Shown here: piece by piece, positions 47,962 through 57,211 of the stretch
Layout: each line of letters opens with the position of its first letter
Position numbering within the stretch: the stretch's first letter is position 1
Assembly: GCF_010726765.1 (NCBI RefSeq)
Contig: NZ_AP022601.1
Span: 5,704,001-5,768,000, forward strand
Length of the DNA stretch: 64,000 nucleotides
Origin: Mycobacterium gallinarum
GTDB lineage: Bacteria > Actinomycetota > Actinomycetes > Mycobacteriales > Mycobacteriaceae
Direction of reading: 5' to 3'
The notes under the pieces: model-generated
Told to the model about the DNA's origin: nothing
The model's database searches: none
The model's input: only the letters and a program-made list of their open reading frames with translations
Program-made: the position numbers and the translations under genes

Positions 47962-48918
47962 ATGACCCGGCTTTCGGGAACGACGCGCATCGATGAATTC
48001 GAGGAATTGCGGCCACACCTGCTGTCGGTAGCGTACCGGCTGACCGGGACGATCGCTGACGCAGAAGACCTCGTCCAGGATGCGTGGCTGCGATGGGATC
48101 GTGCCGACTCCGATGCGATCACCGATCTGCGGGCGTGGTTGACGACGGTCGTCAGCCGGCTGGCGCTCGACCGGCTGCGTTCGGCCGCCCATCGCCGCGA
48201 GATGTATTACGGCGAATGGCTGCCCGAGCCCGTCGTGACCGCGCTGGACGGCAACGATCCGCTGGCCGCCGTGGTAGCCGGTGAGGACGCCCGGTTCGCC
48301 GCGATGGTGGTGCTGGAGCGGCTGAACCCCGATCAGCGGGTGGCGTTCGTGCTGCACGACGGGTTCGCCGTGCCGTTCGGCGAGATCGCCTCGGTGCTTG
48401 GTGTTTCCGACGCGGCCGCACGCCAGCTGGCATCGCGAGCGCGACGCGCGGTGGCGGCAGCACCGCCCGCGGTCTCCGACGATGTGCACGCCGAGGTCGC
48501 CGGTGCGCTGATGCTCGCGCTCGCCGCCGGTGACATGAAAGCCGTTGTGGCCCTGCTACATCCGGATGTGACGTTCACCGGTGACTCGAACCGCAAGGCG
48601 CCGACGGCCGCGCGCGTCATCCACGGTCCGGACAAGGTGGCCCGTTTCCTGTTCGGGCTGGCCGCACGTTACGGGCCGGGTTTCCTGTCGTCGAGCCAGA
48701 TGGCGAACATCAACGGCCAGCTGGGCACGTACCTCGCCGGCTCGCCCGCGAACGACGGCTATCCGGAGGTCATGCCGCGGGTGACGGCGATGACAGTGCG
48801 CGACGGAAAGGTTTGCGCCATCTGGGATATCGCCAATCCGGACAAGTTCACCGGCTCGCCGCTGCGCCGCCGGCGTCCTCGGTCGCCCACGGAACCCGGC
48901 ACGCATCGCCGGAGTTGA
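47962..48918 (+). CDS. sigJ: ECF41-group RNA polymerase sigma factor SigJ
   Basis: A 318-residue ECF41 sigma factor. Sigma2 is LLSVAYRLTGTIADAEDLVQ, sigma4 is LNPDQRVAFVLHDGFAVPFG to GVSDAAARQLASRARRAV, with the group's linker motif YYGEWLPEP between. A C-terminal SnoaL-like domain of about 120 residues follows, which in this group serves as a built-in regulator in place of an anti-sigma factor. The usual DGGGK motif of that domain is altered (TGDSNRKAPT), and the C-terminal NPDKL reads NPDKF. The 3' end overlaps the convergent CMD gene by 71 bases. Confidence 0.93.
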   Translation: MTRLSGTTRIDEFEELRPHLLSVAYRLTGTIADAEDLVQDAWLRWDRADSDAITDLRAWLTTVVSRLALDRLRSAAHRREMYYGEWLPEPVVTALDGNDPLAAVVAGEDARFAAMVVLERLNPDQRVAFVLHDGFAVPFGEIASVLGVSDAAARQLASRARRAVAAAPPAVSDDVHAEVAGALMLALAAGDMKAVVALLHPDVTFTGDSNRKAPTAARVIHGPDKVARFLFGLAARYGPGFLSSSQMANINGQLGTYLAGSPANDGYPEVMPRVTAMTVRDGKVCAIWDIANPDKFTGSPLRRRRPRSPTEPGTHRRS

Positions 48919-49456
48919 AGCCCTGCTCGGTGATGCCCAGCGCCGAGTACATCCGCGCGCGCATGTTCTCCACACCGATCTGGTAGCTCAGCTCGATCAC
49001 GCCGTCGTTGCCGAAGCGGCGCACCAGATCGGCGACCTGCTCGTCGGTGATGGTGTGCGGGTCGGTGGTCATGGCGTCGGCGTAGGCGACGGCCGCGCGC
49101 TCGTCGTCGTTGAAGAGCGGGGACGTGGCGTAGTCGTCGATGTGCTTGAGTCGGTCGACGTCCAGGCCGTCGAGGCGCTGCAGCATCGAACCGAAGTCGA
49201 CACACCACGAGCAACCGACGGTGCGCGCGGTCCAGAACACCGCCAGCTCGAGCACGTTCTTGGGCAGCTTCTTCGACGCCGATCCCAGCATGCCCTCGTG
49301 CACCACGTTGGCCAGCATCAACCGTGGATGATGCGCCGCCACGGCGAAGGGTTCGGGTACCTCACCGAACTTGCGCTTGGCGACCCGGTAGAAGACCTTG
49401 GTCATCAGCGATGCGTGCTTCGGGGATACGGGTTCGATGCGAGATGTCTGAGTCAT
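48848..49456 (-). CDS. Carboxymuconolactone decarboxylase (CMD/AhpD-like) protein, SigJ partner
   Basis: A 202-residue AhpD-fold protein. The redox CxxC is in WTARTVGCSWCVDFGSMLQR; the His that usually follows by four positions is replaced (VDFG), so it may not be a classical peroxidase. DDERAAVAYADAMTTDP is the second family motif. CMD proteins are one of the three gene types always found next to ECF41 sigma factors. Its promoter (49465-49491) has the ECF41 consensus, so SigJ should drive it. Confidence 0.9.
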   Translation of the reverse strand: MTQTSRIEPVSPKHASLMTKVFYRVAKRKFGEVPEPFAVAAHHPRLMLANVVHEGMLGSASKKLPKNVLELAVFWTARTVGCSWCVDFGSMLQRLDGLDVDRLKHIDDYATSPLFNDDERAAVAYADAMTTDPHTITDEQVADLVRRFGNDGVIELSYQIGVENMRARMYSALGITEQGFNSGDACRVPWATEDAGGAAASR

Positions 49457-49464
49457 AACCCTTA

Positions 49465-49491
49465 GACGAGGCGGCCCGCAGAAGTGTGACA
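49465..49491 (-). promoter_or_regulatory. ECF41 (SigJ) promoter of the CMD gene
   Basis: On the - strand TGTCACA (complement of 49485-49491), a 16-base spacer, then CGTC (complement of 49465-49468). This is the published ECF41 consensus. Transcription would begin a few bases before, or at, the ATG at 49456, giving a leaderless mRNA. Confidence 0.85.
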
Positions 49492-49519
49492 GCCGTCAGC
49501 GCGCGGGTACCTAAGTCCG

Positions 49520-50638
49520 GTGAATGACGAATCGACAACGCTTCCCGTCCGCGGAACGATCTACAGCGCCCATCTTCGGTCGGCTGCGGTAGCTGCCGTT
49601 CAATTCATCGCTGTTGCCGCCGCGCTGTGGGTGTTGGCGTGGGTGGTGGGAAAGACGTGGGTGATCATCCTGCCCGTCTTCCTGGCGTTGATCGTGTGTA
49701 CCGTGCTGTGGCCGCCCGTGCGCTGGCTCCTCGGCAAGCGTCTGCCCCCCGCCGTCGCGGTCATCTCGGTCCTCCTGGTCGCGGTGGCGGTGCTCGCCGG
49801 TGTGGTGGCGGCGGTGGCGCCGGCAATCGTCGAGCAATCCGCGGAGTTGGCCGAACAAGCGACCGCCGGAGTCGTGCAGGTGCGCGACTGGCTGGGCGGT
49901 CCCCCACTGAACATCAGTGAGGCGCAACTCGATTCAGCGGTTACCGCGATAAACGAACAACTGAATTCGAGCAGCGCCCAGATCGCGTCGGGCGTGTTCA
50001 CCGGGGTGGGCGCAGCGACGTCGGCGTTGGTCACCCTGTTCACCACGATCGTCGTGGCGTTCTTCCTCCTCAAGGACGGCCCACGGTTCATACCATGGCT
50101 GCGCGGAGTCGTGGGTCGTCCTGCTGCGCCGCACGCTGCGGAGATACTCGAACGCGTCTGGTCGACCCTGGGAGGTTTCATCCGGACTCAGGCTCTGGTC
50201 AGCCTCATTGACGCAGTGCTCATTGGGGTCGGCCTCGTGATCATGGGAGTGCCGCTGGCATATGCGCTGGCGATCATCACATTCGTCGCCGGGTTCGTCC
50301 CGATCGTGGGGGCGTTCGTTGCCGGTGGTCTGGCTGTGCTCATTGCGCTGGTCTCCAACGGGCCGGTGGACGCGTTGATCGTGCTGGCCATCATCGTCGC
50401 GGTGCAGCAGCTCGAGGGCAACGTGTTGCAGCCGTGGCTGCAATCGAAATCGATGCAGCTGCACGCGGTGATCGTCTTGCTCGCGGTGACGCTTGGCGCG
50501 TCCACCTTCGGTGTCGTCGGCGCTTTTCTGGCTGTGCCGGTCGTTGCGGCAGCGGCGGTGGTGGTCCGCTATTACGGCGAACAGGTCGATGAGCGCACAG
50601 GCGAAAGCGTCAGCGCGCGAACATCAGCGCCCGCTTGA
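49520..50638 (+). CDS. AI-2E family transporter (PerM/YdiK-like)
   Basis: A 372-residue membrane protein with seven to eight TM helices. TLFTTIVVAFFLLKDGPRFI and ALAIITFVAGFVPIVGAFVA with LEGNVLQPWLQSKSMQLHAV are the AI-2E/UPF0118 signatures. Despite the name, substrates of most members are unknown and include ions or hydrophobic metabolites. The GTG at 49520 has no clear ribosome site. The last 29 bases overlap the end of convergent sdhB. Confidence 0.88.
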   Translation: MNDESTTLPVRGTIYSAHLRSAAVAAVQFIAVAAALWVLAWVVGKTWVIILPVFLALIVCTVLWPPVRWLLGKRLPPAVAVISVLLVAVAVLAGVVAAVAPAIVEQSAELAEQATAGVVQVRDWLGGPPLNISEAQLDSAVTAINEQLNSSSAQIASGVFTGVGAATSALVTLFTTIVVAFFLLKDGPRFIPWLRGVVGRPAAPHAAEILERVWSTLGGFIRTQALVSLIDAVLIGVGLVIMGVPLAYALAIITFVAGFVPIVGAFVAGGLAVLIALVSNGPVDALIVLAIIVAVQQLEGNVLQPWLQSKSMQLHAVIVLLAVTLGASTFGVVGAFLAVPVVAAAAVVVRYYGEQVDERTGESVSARTSAPA

Positions 50639-51401
50639 CCTCCTGGATGGCCTGCGTGACCTGGATGCCACGGGGGCACGACTCGGTGCAGTTGAACGTG
50701 GTGCGGCAGCGCCACACCCCGTCGACCTCGTTGAGGATGTCGAGCCGTTCGGCGGCGCCCTCGTCACGGCTGTCGAAGATGAACCGGTGCGCGTTGACGA
50801 TCGCGGCGGGCCCGAAATAGCTACCCTCGCTCCAGTACACCGGGCAGCTGGTGGTGCAGCACGCACACAGGATGCACTTGGTGGTGTCGTCGTAGCGGTG
50901 ACGGTCGGTCTGGCTCTGGATGCGTTCGCGGGTCGGCTCGTTGCCGGACGTCATCAGGTACGGCTTGATCGCACGGTAGGCGTCGAAGAACGGCTCCATG
51001 TTCACCACGAGGTCCTTCTCCACCGGCAGGCCGCGGATCGGTTCGATGGTGATGGTGAGCTGCTTGCTCGCCTTCTTCGGAAGCATGTCGCGCATCAGGA
51101 CCTTGCACGCCAAGCGGTTGACGCCGTTGATACGCATCGCATCTGAGCCGCACACCCCGTGTGCGCACGAGCGCCGGAACGTCAGAGTGCCGTCCAGATA
51201 CCACTTCACGTAGTGCAACAGGTTGAGCAGCCGGTCCGATGGCAGGCACGGCACGCGATAGCTCTGCCAGCCCCCCGAATCGGCGTGGGCGTCGGGATCC
51301 TCAGGATTGAACCGGGCGATCTTCAGCGTCACCATCACCGCGCCCTCTGGCACGGGTGGCAGCTCTGAGTCCTTCGTCGAGACTTCGGGAGCGATAGTCA
51401 T
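50610..51401 (-). CDS. sdhB: Succinate dehydrogenase iron-sulfur subunit
   Basis: A 263-residue SdhB. The [2Fe-2S] ligands lie in RRSCAHGVCGSDAMRINGVN and LAC, the [4Fe-4S] in CILCACCTTSCP, and the [3Fe-4S] in CRTTFNCTESCPRGI, all complete. It carries electrons from the SdhA flavin to the membrane quinone site in complex II. Its ATG overlaps the sdhA TGA by one base, as the last gene of sdhCDAB. Confidence 0.97.
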   Translation of the reverse strand: MTIAPEVSTKDSELPPVPEGAVMVTLKIARFNPEDPDAHADSGGWQSYRVPCLPSDRLLNLLHYVKWYLDGTLTFRRSCAHGVCGSDAMRINGVNRLACKVLMRDMLPKKASKQLTITIEPIRGLPVEKDLVVNMEPFFDAYRAIKPYLMTSGNEPTRERIQSQTDRHRYDDTTKCILCACCTTSCPVYWSEGSYFGPAAIVNAHRFIFDSRDEGAAERLDILNEVDGVWRCRTTFNCTESCPRGIQVTQAIQEVKRALMFAR

Positions 51402-53155
51402 CAGTACTTCCGTTCCATCGGCTCGTAGCGGGTCTGCACCACCGGCTTGTAGTCCAGCCGGACGTCGCTCAACAGATCCGTGCCTTCCTTGTACGCCATG
51501 GTGTGGCGCATGTAGTTGGTGTCGTCACGGTTGGGGTAGTCCTCGCGGGCGTGGCCGCCGCGGGATTCCTTGCGGTTGAGCGCACCGACGACGGTGACTT
51601 CGGCCAACTCCAGAAGGAAGCCCAGCTCGATAGCTTCGAGCAGGTCGCTGTTGTAACGCTTTCCCTTGTCCTGCACGGTGATTCGGGAATAGCGCTCCTT
51701 GAGCGCATGGATGTCGGTGAGCGCCTGCTTGAGTGTCTCTTCGGTGCGGAACACCGCGGCGTTGTTGTCCATCGACTGTTGCAGCGCGCCGCGGATGTCG
51801 GCGACGCGCTCGTTGCCGCGCTCGGACAGGATGTCGCCGACCCAGCTGACGACCATGCCCGCCGGGTCCGTGGGCAGGTCGACGAAGTCGTGACCGAGCG
51901 CGTAGTTGGCCGCCGCGATCCCCGCGCGCCTGCCGAATACGTTGATGTCCAGCAGCGAGTTGGTGCCCAGTCGGTTGGCGCCGTGCACCGAGACGCATGC
52001 GCACTCGCCGGCGGCGTACAGGCCCGGCAGGGGAGTGGTGTTGTCGCGCAGCACCTGACCGCTGATCGTCGTCGGGATACCGCCCATGACGTAGTGGCAC
52101 GTCGGGTAGACCGGCACCAGTTCGGTGACGGGGTCGACGCCCAGGTAGGTGCGGGCGAACTCGGTGATGTCGGGCAGCTTGGCCTCGAGCACATCCGCGC
52201 CCAGGTGCCGGACGTCGATGTACACGTAGTCCTTGTTGGGACCGGCGCCGCGGCCTTCGAGCACCTCGAGCACCATCGAGCGGGCGACGATGTCGCGCGG
52301 CGCCAGGTCGACGATCGTCGGCGCGTAGCGCTCCATGAAGCGCTCGCCGTCACCGTTGAGCAACCGACCGCCCTCACCGCGCACAGCCTCGGAGATTAGG
52401 ATGCCGAGGCCGGCCAGACCTGTCGGGTGGAATTGATGAAACTCCATGTCCTCCAAGGGAAGTCCCTTACGGAACACGATACCCAGGCCGTCTCCAGTCA
52501 GTGTGTGCGCGTTCGAGGTCGTCTTGTACATGCGGCCCGAGCCACCGGTCGCGAAGACGATCGCCTTGGCGTGGAAGACGTGGATGTCGCCGGTGGCCAG
52601 CTCATAGGCGATGACACCGGTGGCGACGGGGCCAGAGTGCGTCTCGGTGATCGCGATGTCGAGTGCGTAGTACTCGTTGAAGAACTCGACGTCGTGCTTG
52701 ACGCAGTTTTGGTACAGCGTCTGCAGGATCATGTGGCCGGTGCGGTCGGCGGCGTAGCACGCCCGGCGCACCGGCGCCTTGCCGTGGTCGCGGGTGTGCC
52801 CGCCGAACCGGCGCTGATCGATGCGCCCCTCGGGGGTGCGGTTGAACGGCATGCCCATCTTCTCGAGGTCGAGCACCGCGTCGATGGCTTCCTTGCACAT
52901 GATCTCGACGGCGTCCTGGTCGGCCAGGTAGTCGCCGCCCTTGACGGTGTCGAAGGTGTGCCATTCCCAGTTGTCCTCTTCGACGTTGGCCAGTGCAGCG
53001 CACATGCCGCCCTGCGCGGCGCCGGTGTGGCTGCGCGTCGGGTACAGCTTGGTCAGCACGGCGGTACGGGCCCGTGGGCCGGCCTCGACGGCGGCGCGCA
53101 TACCCGCGCCCCCTGCGCCGACGATCACCACGTCGTAGCGATGTTCTTGAATCAT
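51401..53155 (-). CDS. sdhA: Succinate dehydrogenase flavoprotein subunit
   Basis: A 584-residue SdhA. The FAD dinucleotide motif is VVIVGAGGAGMRAAVEAG, covalent FAD attaches to the His of PTRSHTGAAQGGM, and the substrate-site blocks are FHQFHPTGLAGLG, RRACYAADRTGHMILQ and GANRLGTNSLLDI. It oxidises succinate to fumarate, linking the TCA cycle to respiration. sdhB follows with a one-base overlap; sdhD lies 22 bases upstream. The set corresponds to the Sdh2-type locus Rv3316-Rv3319 of M. tuberculosis. Confidence 0.97.
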   Translation of the reverse strand: MIQEHRYDVVIVGAGGAGMRAAVEAGPRARTAVLTKLYPTRSHTGAAQGGMCAALANVEEDNWEWHTFDTVKGGDYLADQDAVEIMCKEAIDAVLDLEKMGMPFNRTPEGRIDQRRFGGHTRDHGKAPVRRACYAADRTGHMILQTLYQNCVKHDVEFFNEYYALDIAITETHSGPVATGVIAYELATGDIHVFHAKAIVFATGGSGRMYKTTSNAHTLTGDGLGIVFRKGLPLEDMEFHQFHPTGLAGLGILISEAVRGEGGRLLNGDGERFMERYAPTIVDLAPRDIVARSMVLEVLEGRGAGPNKDYVYIDVRHLGADVLEAKLPDITEFARTYLGVDPVTELVPVYPTCHYVMGGIPTTISGQVLRDNTTPLPGLYAAGECACVSVHGANRLGTNSLLDINVFGRRAGIAAANYALGHDFVDLPTDPAGMVVSWVGDILSERGNERVADIRGALQQSMDNNAAVFRTEETLKQALTDIHALKERYSRITVQDKGKRYNSDLLEAIELGFLLELAEVTVVGALNRKESRGGHAREDYPNRDDTNYMRHTMAYKEGTDLLSDVRLDYKPVVQTRYEPMERKY

Positions 53156-53177
53156 GAGGTGAGCTTCCCGTAGAAGG

Positions 53178-53669
53178 TCATGCGATGCTCGCGTCGAAGG
53201 TGACGAGCACGTAGCTGCCCAACACCAGGGTGAAGCCGGTCGCCAGCAACAGCAGCGAGTTCAAATAGAACTTCGTGGTGTTCTTGCGGGCGTAGTCGCC
53301 GATGATCGTGCGCATGCCGTTGGCGCCGTGGATCATCGCCAGCCACAGCAGGGCCATGTCCCAGATCTGCCAGAACGGTGAGGCCCACCGCTGCGCGACG
53401 AAGTTGAAGTCGATGCGGTACACGCCGCCGTCCCAGATCAACATGATGAAGAGGTGGCCGAGCGCGAGAAACACAAGGGCGACACCAGAAAATCGCATGA
53501 ACAGCCACGCGTACTTCTCGAAGTAGGGGATGCCACGCGGACGCCGCGGCGCCCGAGGATGATCCAGGCTGGCCGGGCGGTCGTACTCCTTCTCCATCAC
53601 CGGGGCGATACGGCCCTCCTTGTGATGCGGCGTCCAAACTCCTCCCGGCGTCCCCTCTGGCGTGCTCAC
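53178..53669 (-). CDS. sdhD: Succinate dehydrogenase membrane anchor subunit
   Basis: A 163-residue anchor with three TM helices after a basic N-terminus of about 50 residues. FMRFSGVALVFLALGHLFIM is TM1 with the haem-region His; WDMALLWLAMIHGANGMRTI is TM2 with the MIHGANGMR block of actinobacterial SdhD. The GTG at 53669 overlaps the sdhC stop (GTGA). With SdhC it forms the quinone pocket. Confidence 0.92.
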   Translation of the reverse strand: MSTPEGTPGGVWTPHHKEGRIAPVMEKEYDRPASLDHPRAPRRPRGIPYFEKYAWLFMRFSGVALVFLALGHLFIMLIWDGGVYRIDFNFVAQRWASPFWQIWDMALLWLAMIHGANGMRTIIGDYARKNTTKFYLNSLLLLATGFTLVLGSYVLVTFDASIA

Positions 53670-54094
53670 AGGAACCGCTCCACCATGTGCATCCCGATCA
53701 TGCCGAGGGCGGGAATGAAGACGGCGAGAAAGACACCGATGACGACCCACAGCATCTGCCTCTGATATCGGGGACCCTTCGCCCAGAAGTCGATGAGGAT
53801 CACCCGGATGCCGTTCAGGGCGTGGTAGAGGACCGCTACCACGAGCCCGATCTCCATCAGCCCGATGATCGGTGTCTTGTACGTCTCGATGATCTCGTTG
53901 TACGCCTGCGGGCTGACCCGCACGAGCGCGGTGTCGAGCACGTGGACGAACAGGAAGAAGAAGATGGTGGCACCGGTGATGCGATGCAGCACCCAGGACC
54001 ACATCCCGGGGTCACCGCGATAGAGGGTGCGTCTGCGCGACCGTTCGGATCGCGGAGCAGGCACCTCCGTGCTCGCGGGTGTTGCAGTACTCAT
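53666..54094 (-). CDS. sdhC: Succinate dehydrogenase cytochrome b556 subunit
   Basis: A 142-residue anchor with three TM helices. WSWVLHRITGATIFFFLFVH carries the Ser/Arg quinone-site residues and the haem His environment of SdhC, and LYHALNGIRVILIDF is the second signature. It is the first gene of sdhCDAB. GGAGG precedes the ATG at 54094. An extension upstream would lack a ribosome site. Confidence 0.94.
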   Translation of the reverse strand: MSTATPASTEVPAPRSERSRRRTLYRGDPGMWSWVLHRITGATIFFFLFVHVLDTALVRVSPQAYNEIIETYKTPIIGLMEIGLVVAVLYHALNGIRVILIDFWAKGPRYQRQMLWVVIGVFLAVFIPALGMIGMHMVERFL

Positions 54095-54337
54095 CTGGCC
54101 TCCAACGCCTTCGGTGGACGCTTGGGCTCGGAGCCGCCACGGCGGCCGGACACTGGCCGTGGCTGCGAACCGCTGCCCAAACCTCGGGGCGACTCTAAAC
54201 CCACTTCTACTCCCTAACGAACTACCGTTTAGCCGTCGGTGCACGTAAAACGGGAAAAGTTAGGGTTACCTTGGTCACTGGCCGACCGCGGACGGGAGCT
54301 TCGGAATGCATTCAGAATCGATCCAGGCAAGGGCGAC

Positions 54338-54760
54338 ATGACATCCGAAATCGACTGGAAAATGCTGCGCCACAAGGCAACTGAGGCGAGTATCCATGCG
54401 TATGCGCCGTATTCGGGCTTCTCCGTCGGGGCTGCCGCGCTGGTTGACGACCACCGGATGCTGTCCGGCTGCAATGTGGAGAATGTCTCATATGGCCTAG
54501 GTCTCTGTGCCGAGTGTTCAGTGGTCTGCGCCCTTCATTCCAGCGGGGGCGGAAGGCTCATCGCGCTGTCGTGCGTGGACCGTGCGGGAGAGGTGCTGAT
54601 GCCATGCGGGCGGTGCCGGCAGGTGCTGCTCGAGCATGGCGGGCCTCAGATGCTGATCGACCATCCCATGGGGCCACGGCCGCTGGGCGAGTTGCTCCCC
54701 GACGCGTTCGGGCCGCAGGACCTGGCACGGCGTGAGGGGCCTCAGGAAGAAGTACCGTAA
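54338..54760 (+). CDS. cdd: Cytidine deaminase
   Basis: A 140-residue tetrameric-type cytidine deaminase. The Zn ligands and catalytic Glu lie in NVSYGLGLCAECSVVCAL (C-A-E) and MPCGRCRQVLLE (PCxxC); the N-terminal YAPYSGFSVGAAALVDD is the family opening. It deaminates cytidine and deoxycytidine in pyrimidine salvage. AAGGG lies upstream of the ATG at 54338. It starts a run of salvage genes (cdd-deoA-add) and is divergent from sdhC across a 243-base region. Confidence 0.95.
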   Translation: MTSEIDWKMLRHKATEASIHAYAPYSGFSVGAAALVDDHRMLSGCNVENVSYGLGLCAECSVVCALHSSGGGRLIALSCVDRAGEVLMPCGRCRQVLLEHGGPQMLIDHPMGPRPLGELLPDAFGPQDLARREGPQEEVP

Positions 54761-54798
54761 TCCGGTGATGCAGTTCACATTCGATGCGCGGAGGCTGG

Positions 54799-56115
54799 AT
54801 GTCGCATCCGTTTGATGCTCCGACGATCATCAGGACCAAGCGCGACGGCGGCGCGCTCTCCGACGCGGCGATCGACTGGGTGATCGACGCCTACACCCAC
54901 GGCCGGGTCGCCGATGCGCAGATGTCGGCGCTGTTGATGGCGATCTTCATCCGCGGTATGACGCGATCGGAGATCACTCGCTGGACGGCGGCGATGGTGG
55001 CCTCCGGCGAGCGCATGGACTTTACAGATCTGCGTCGCGATGGAAAGCCATTGGCGTTGGTGGACAAGCACTCCACCGGCGGGGTGGGTGACAAGATCAC
55101 CATCCCGCTCGTGCCGGTCGTGATGGCGTGCGGCGGCGCGGTGCCACAGGCGGCAGGGCGCGGGCTCGGCCATACCGGCGGCACCCTCGACAAGCTGGAG
55201 TCCATCCCCGGGTTCACCCCCGAGCTGCCGAAAGCCCAGATACGTCAACAACTTTGCGATATCGGTGCCGCGATATTCGCCGCCGGTGAGCTGGCGCCGG
55301 CGGACCGAAAGATCTATGCGCTGCGCGACGTCACGGGCACCACCGAGTCACTGCCGTTGATCGCCAGCTCGGTGATGAGCAAGAAGATCGCCGAAGGGAC
55401 CGCGTCGCTGGTGCTCGATTGCAAGGTGGGTTCGGGCGCGTTTCTCGACACCGAGGAGGAGTGCCGAGAACTGGCCCACACGCTCGCCGATCTCGGCACC
55501 GAAGCCGGGCTGGTGACCCGGGTGCTGCTGACCGACATGTCGACGCCCCTGGGGCGCACGGTGGGTAACGCCATAGAGGTCGCCGAGTCCCTGGAGGTGC
55601 TGGCCGGCGGAGGCCCGTCAGACGTGGTGGAGCTGACGCTGGCGCTGGCCGCGGAAATGCTCGACGCCGCAGGCATCGACGGTGTCGATCCGGCTCAGAC
55701 GATGCGGGACGGCACCGCCATGGATCGGTTCCGCAAGCTGGTCGCCGCGCAGGGCGGCGATCTCGGCGCCCTCTCTCCGGACACGTTGCCCATCGGCGCC
55801 TATACCGAGACCGTCACCGCGCCGCGCGGTGGCACCATGGAAAACATCGATGCGATGGCGGTTGGACTTGCGGTGTGGCGGCTCGGTGCGGGTCGCTCTG
55901 TGCCCGGTGAGCGCGTGCAGTCCGGTGCGGGTCTGCGTATCCACCGCCGTCCCGGCGAGCCTGTGGCACCCGGTGAGCCGCTGTTCACGCTGTACACCGA
56001 AACACCGGAGCGTTTCGAGGCCGCGATGGCCGAACTGGACGGCGGCTGGCGCGTGGGGGACCATGCGCCGCCCGTGCGCCCGCTGATCATCGATCGGATC
56101 ACGAACGGAGGTTGA
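54799..56115 (+). CDS. deoA: Thymidine phosphorylase
   Basis: A 438-residue nucleoside phosphorylase II. The phosphate/substrate motifs [19 protein letters not shown] and [20 protein letters not shown] are intact, as are [20 protein letters not shown] and [13 protein letters not shown]. It releases thymine or uracil and 2-deoxyribose-1-phosphate. The ATG at 54799 is preferred to one at 54784 because GGAGG lies five bases upstream. It is followed one base later by the add start region. Confidence 0.95.
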   Translation: MSHPFDAPTIIRTKRDGGALSDAAIDWVIDAYTHGRVADAQMSALLMAIFIRGMTRSEITRWTAAMVASGERMDFTDLRRDGKPLALVDKHSTGGVGDKITIPLVPVVMACGGAVPQAAGRGLGHTGGTLDKLESIPGFTPELPKAQIRQQLCDIGAAIFAAGELAPADRKIYALRDVTGTTESLPLIASSVMSKKIAEGTASLVLDCKVGSGAFLDTEEECRELAHTLADLGTEAGLVTRVLLTDMSTPLGRTVGNAIEVAESLEVLAGGGPSDVVELTLALAAEMLDAAGIDGVDPAQTMRDGTAMDRFRKLVAAQGGDLGALSPDTLPIGAYTETVTAPRGGTMENIDAMAVGLAVWRLGAGRSVPGERVQSGAGLRIHRRPGEPVAPGEPLFTLYTETPERFEAAMAELDGGWRVGDHAPPVRPLIIDRITNGG

Positions 56116-56116
56116 C

Positions 56117-57202
56117 ATGGCTGCACTGACGTTGGAGTCGATCCGGCAGGCGCCCAAGGCGCTGCTGCACGACCACCTCGACGGCGGGCTGCGACCGGCC
56201 ACCGTGCTCGAGCTCGCCGATGCGAACGGCTACAGCGACCTGCCGGCTACCGACGTCGACGGACTTGCCGCGTTCTTCCGTACGGCGGCACACAGCGGAT
56301 CGCTGGTGCGCTATCTGGAGCCTTTCGCACACACCGTCGGGGTGATGCAGACACCCGAGGCCCTGCACCGGGTGGCCTTCGAATGCGTCGAGGACCTTGC
56401 AGCCGACAACGTGGTCTACGCCGAGATCCGTTTCGCGCCTGAACTTCACATCGACGCCGGCCTGTCTTTGGACGCGGTCGTCGATGCCGTGTTGGCCGGT
56501 TTCGCCGATGGTGAGAAAGCGGCCAGCGCCGAGGGCCGCTCGATTGTGGTGCGGTGCCTGGTCACGGCGATGCGGCATCAGGCACGGTCGCTGGAGATCG
56601 CCGAGTTGGCGATCCGGTTCCGTGATAAGGGCGTCGTGGGCTTCGACATCGCGGGCGCCGAGGCCGGGTATCCGCCGACGCGACACCTCGACGCGTTCGA
56701 GTACATGCGGGGCAACAACGCCCGGTTCACGATTCACGCTGGAGAGGCGTTCGGACTGCCGTCCATCCACGAGGCGATAGCGTTCTGCGGCGCCGACCGC
56801 CTCGGTCACGGGGTGCGGATCGTCGACGACATCACCGAGCGGCCGGACGGGACGATGGAGTTGGGCAGGTTAGCGTCGTTGTTGCGGGACAAGAGGATTC
56901 CGTTCGAGATGTGTCCCAGCAGCAACGTGCAGACCGGTGCGGTCGGCAGCATCGGCGAGCACCCGTTCGATCTGCTCGCCCGGCTGCGGTTCCGCGTCAC
57001 CGTCAACACCGACAACCGGCTGATCAGCGACACGACGATGAGCCAGGAGATGCTGCGACTCGTCGAGGCGTTCGGTTACGGGTGGAGCGACCTTCAGCGA
57101 TTCACGATCAACGCGATGAAGTCCGCCTTCATCTCGTTCGACGAGCGCCTATCCATCATCGACGACGTGATCAAGCCACGTTTTGCGGTCCTGATCGGTT
57201 GA
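56117..57202 (+). CDS. add: Adenosine deaminase
   Basis: A 361-residue Zn-dependent TIM-barrel deaminase. Metal ligands lie in [15 protein letters not shown] (HxHxD type with DHLDGG), catalytic His and Glu in [14 protein letters not shown], a further His in [13 protein letters not shown], and the Asp in [12 protein letters not shown]. It turns adenosine and deoxyadenosine into inosine products. GGAGG seven bases before the ATG overlaps the end of deoA, so it is in the same operon. It is convergent with the Rv3311-like gene. Confidence 0.95.
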   Translation: MAALTLESIRQAPKALLHDHLDGGLRPATVLELADANGYSDLPATDVDGLAAFFRTAAHSGSLVRYLEPFAHTVGVMQTPEALHRVAFECVEDLAADNVVYAEIRFAPELHIDAGLSLDAVVDAVLAGFADGEKAASAEGRSIVVRCLVTAMRHQARSLEIAELAIRFRDKGVVGFDIAGAEAGYPPTRHLDAFEYMRGNNARFTIHAGEAFGLPSIHEAIAFCGADRLGHGVRIVDDITERPDGTMELGRLASLLRDKRIPFEMCPSSNVQTGAVGSIGEHPFDLLARLRFRVTVNTDNRLISDTTMSQEMLRLVEAFGYGWSDLQRFTINAMKSAFISFDERLSIIDDVIKPRFAVLIG

Positions 57203-57211
57203 GCTGCAACC

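Noticed and set aside
49480..49519. Leaderless -10 for the AI-2E transporter (TACCTA before GTG 49520)
   Set aside because: The hexamer lacks the final T of TANNNT and the region is shared with the ECF41 promoter on the other strand; left uncalled.
54255..54275. IdeR-like iron box between sdhC and cdd
   Set aside because: About 12 of 19 positions fit the remembered consensus and one half is poor; not enough to call. A similar half-site near 62698 was rejected for the same reason.
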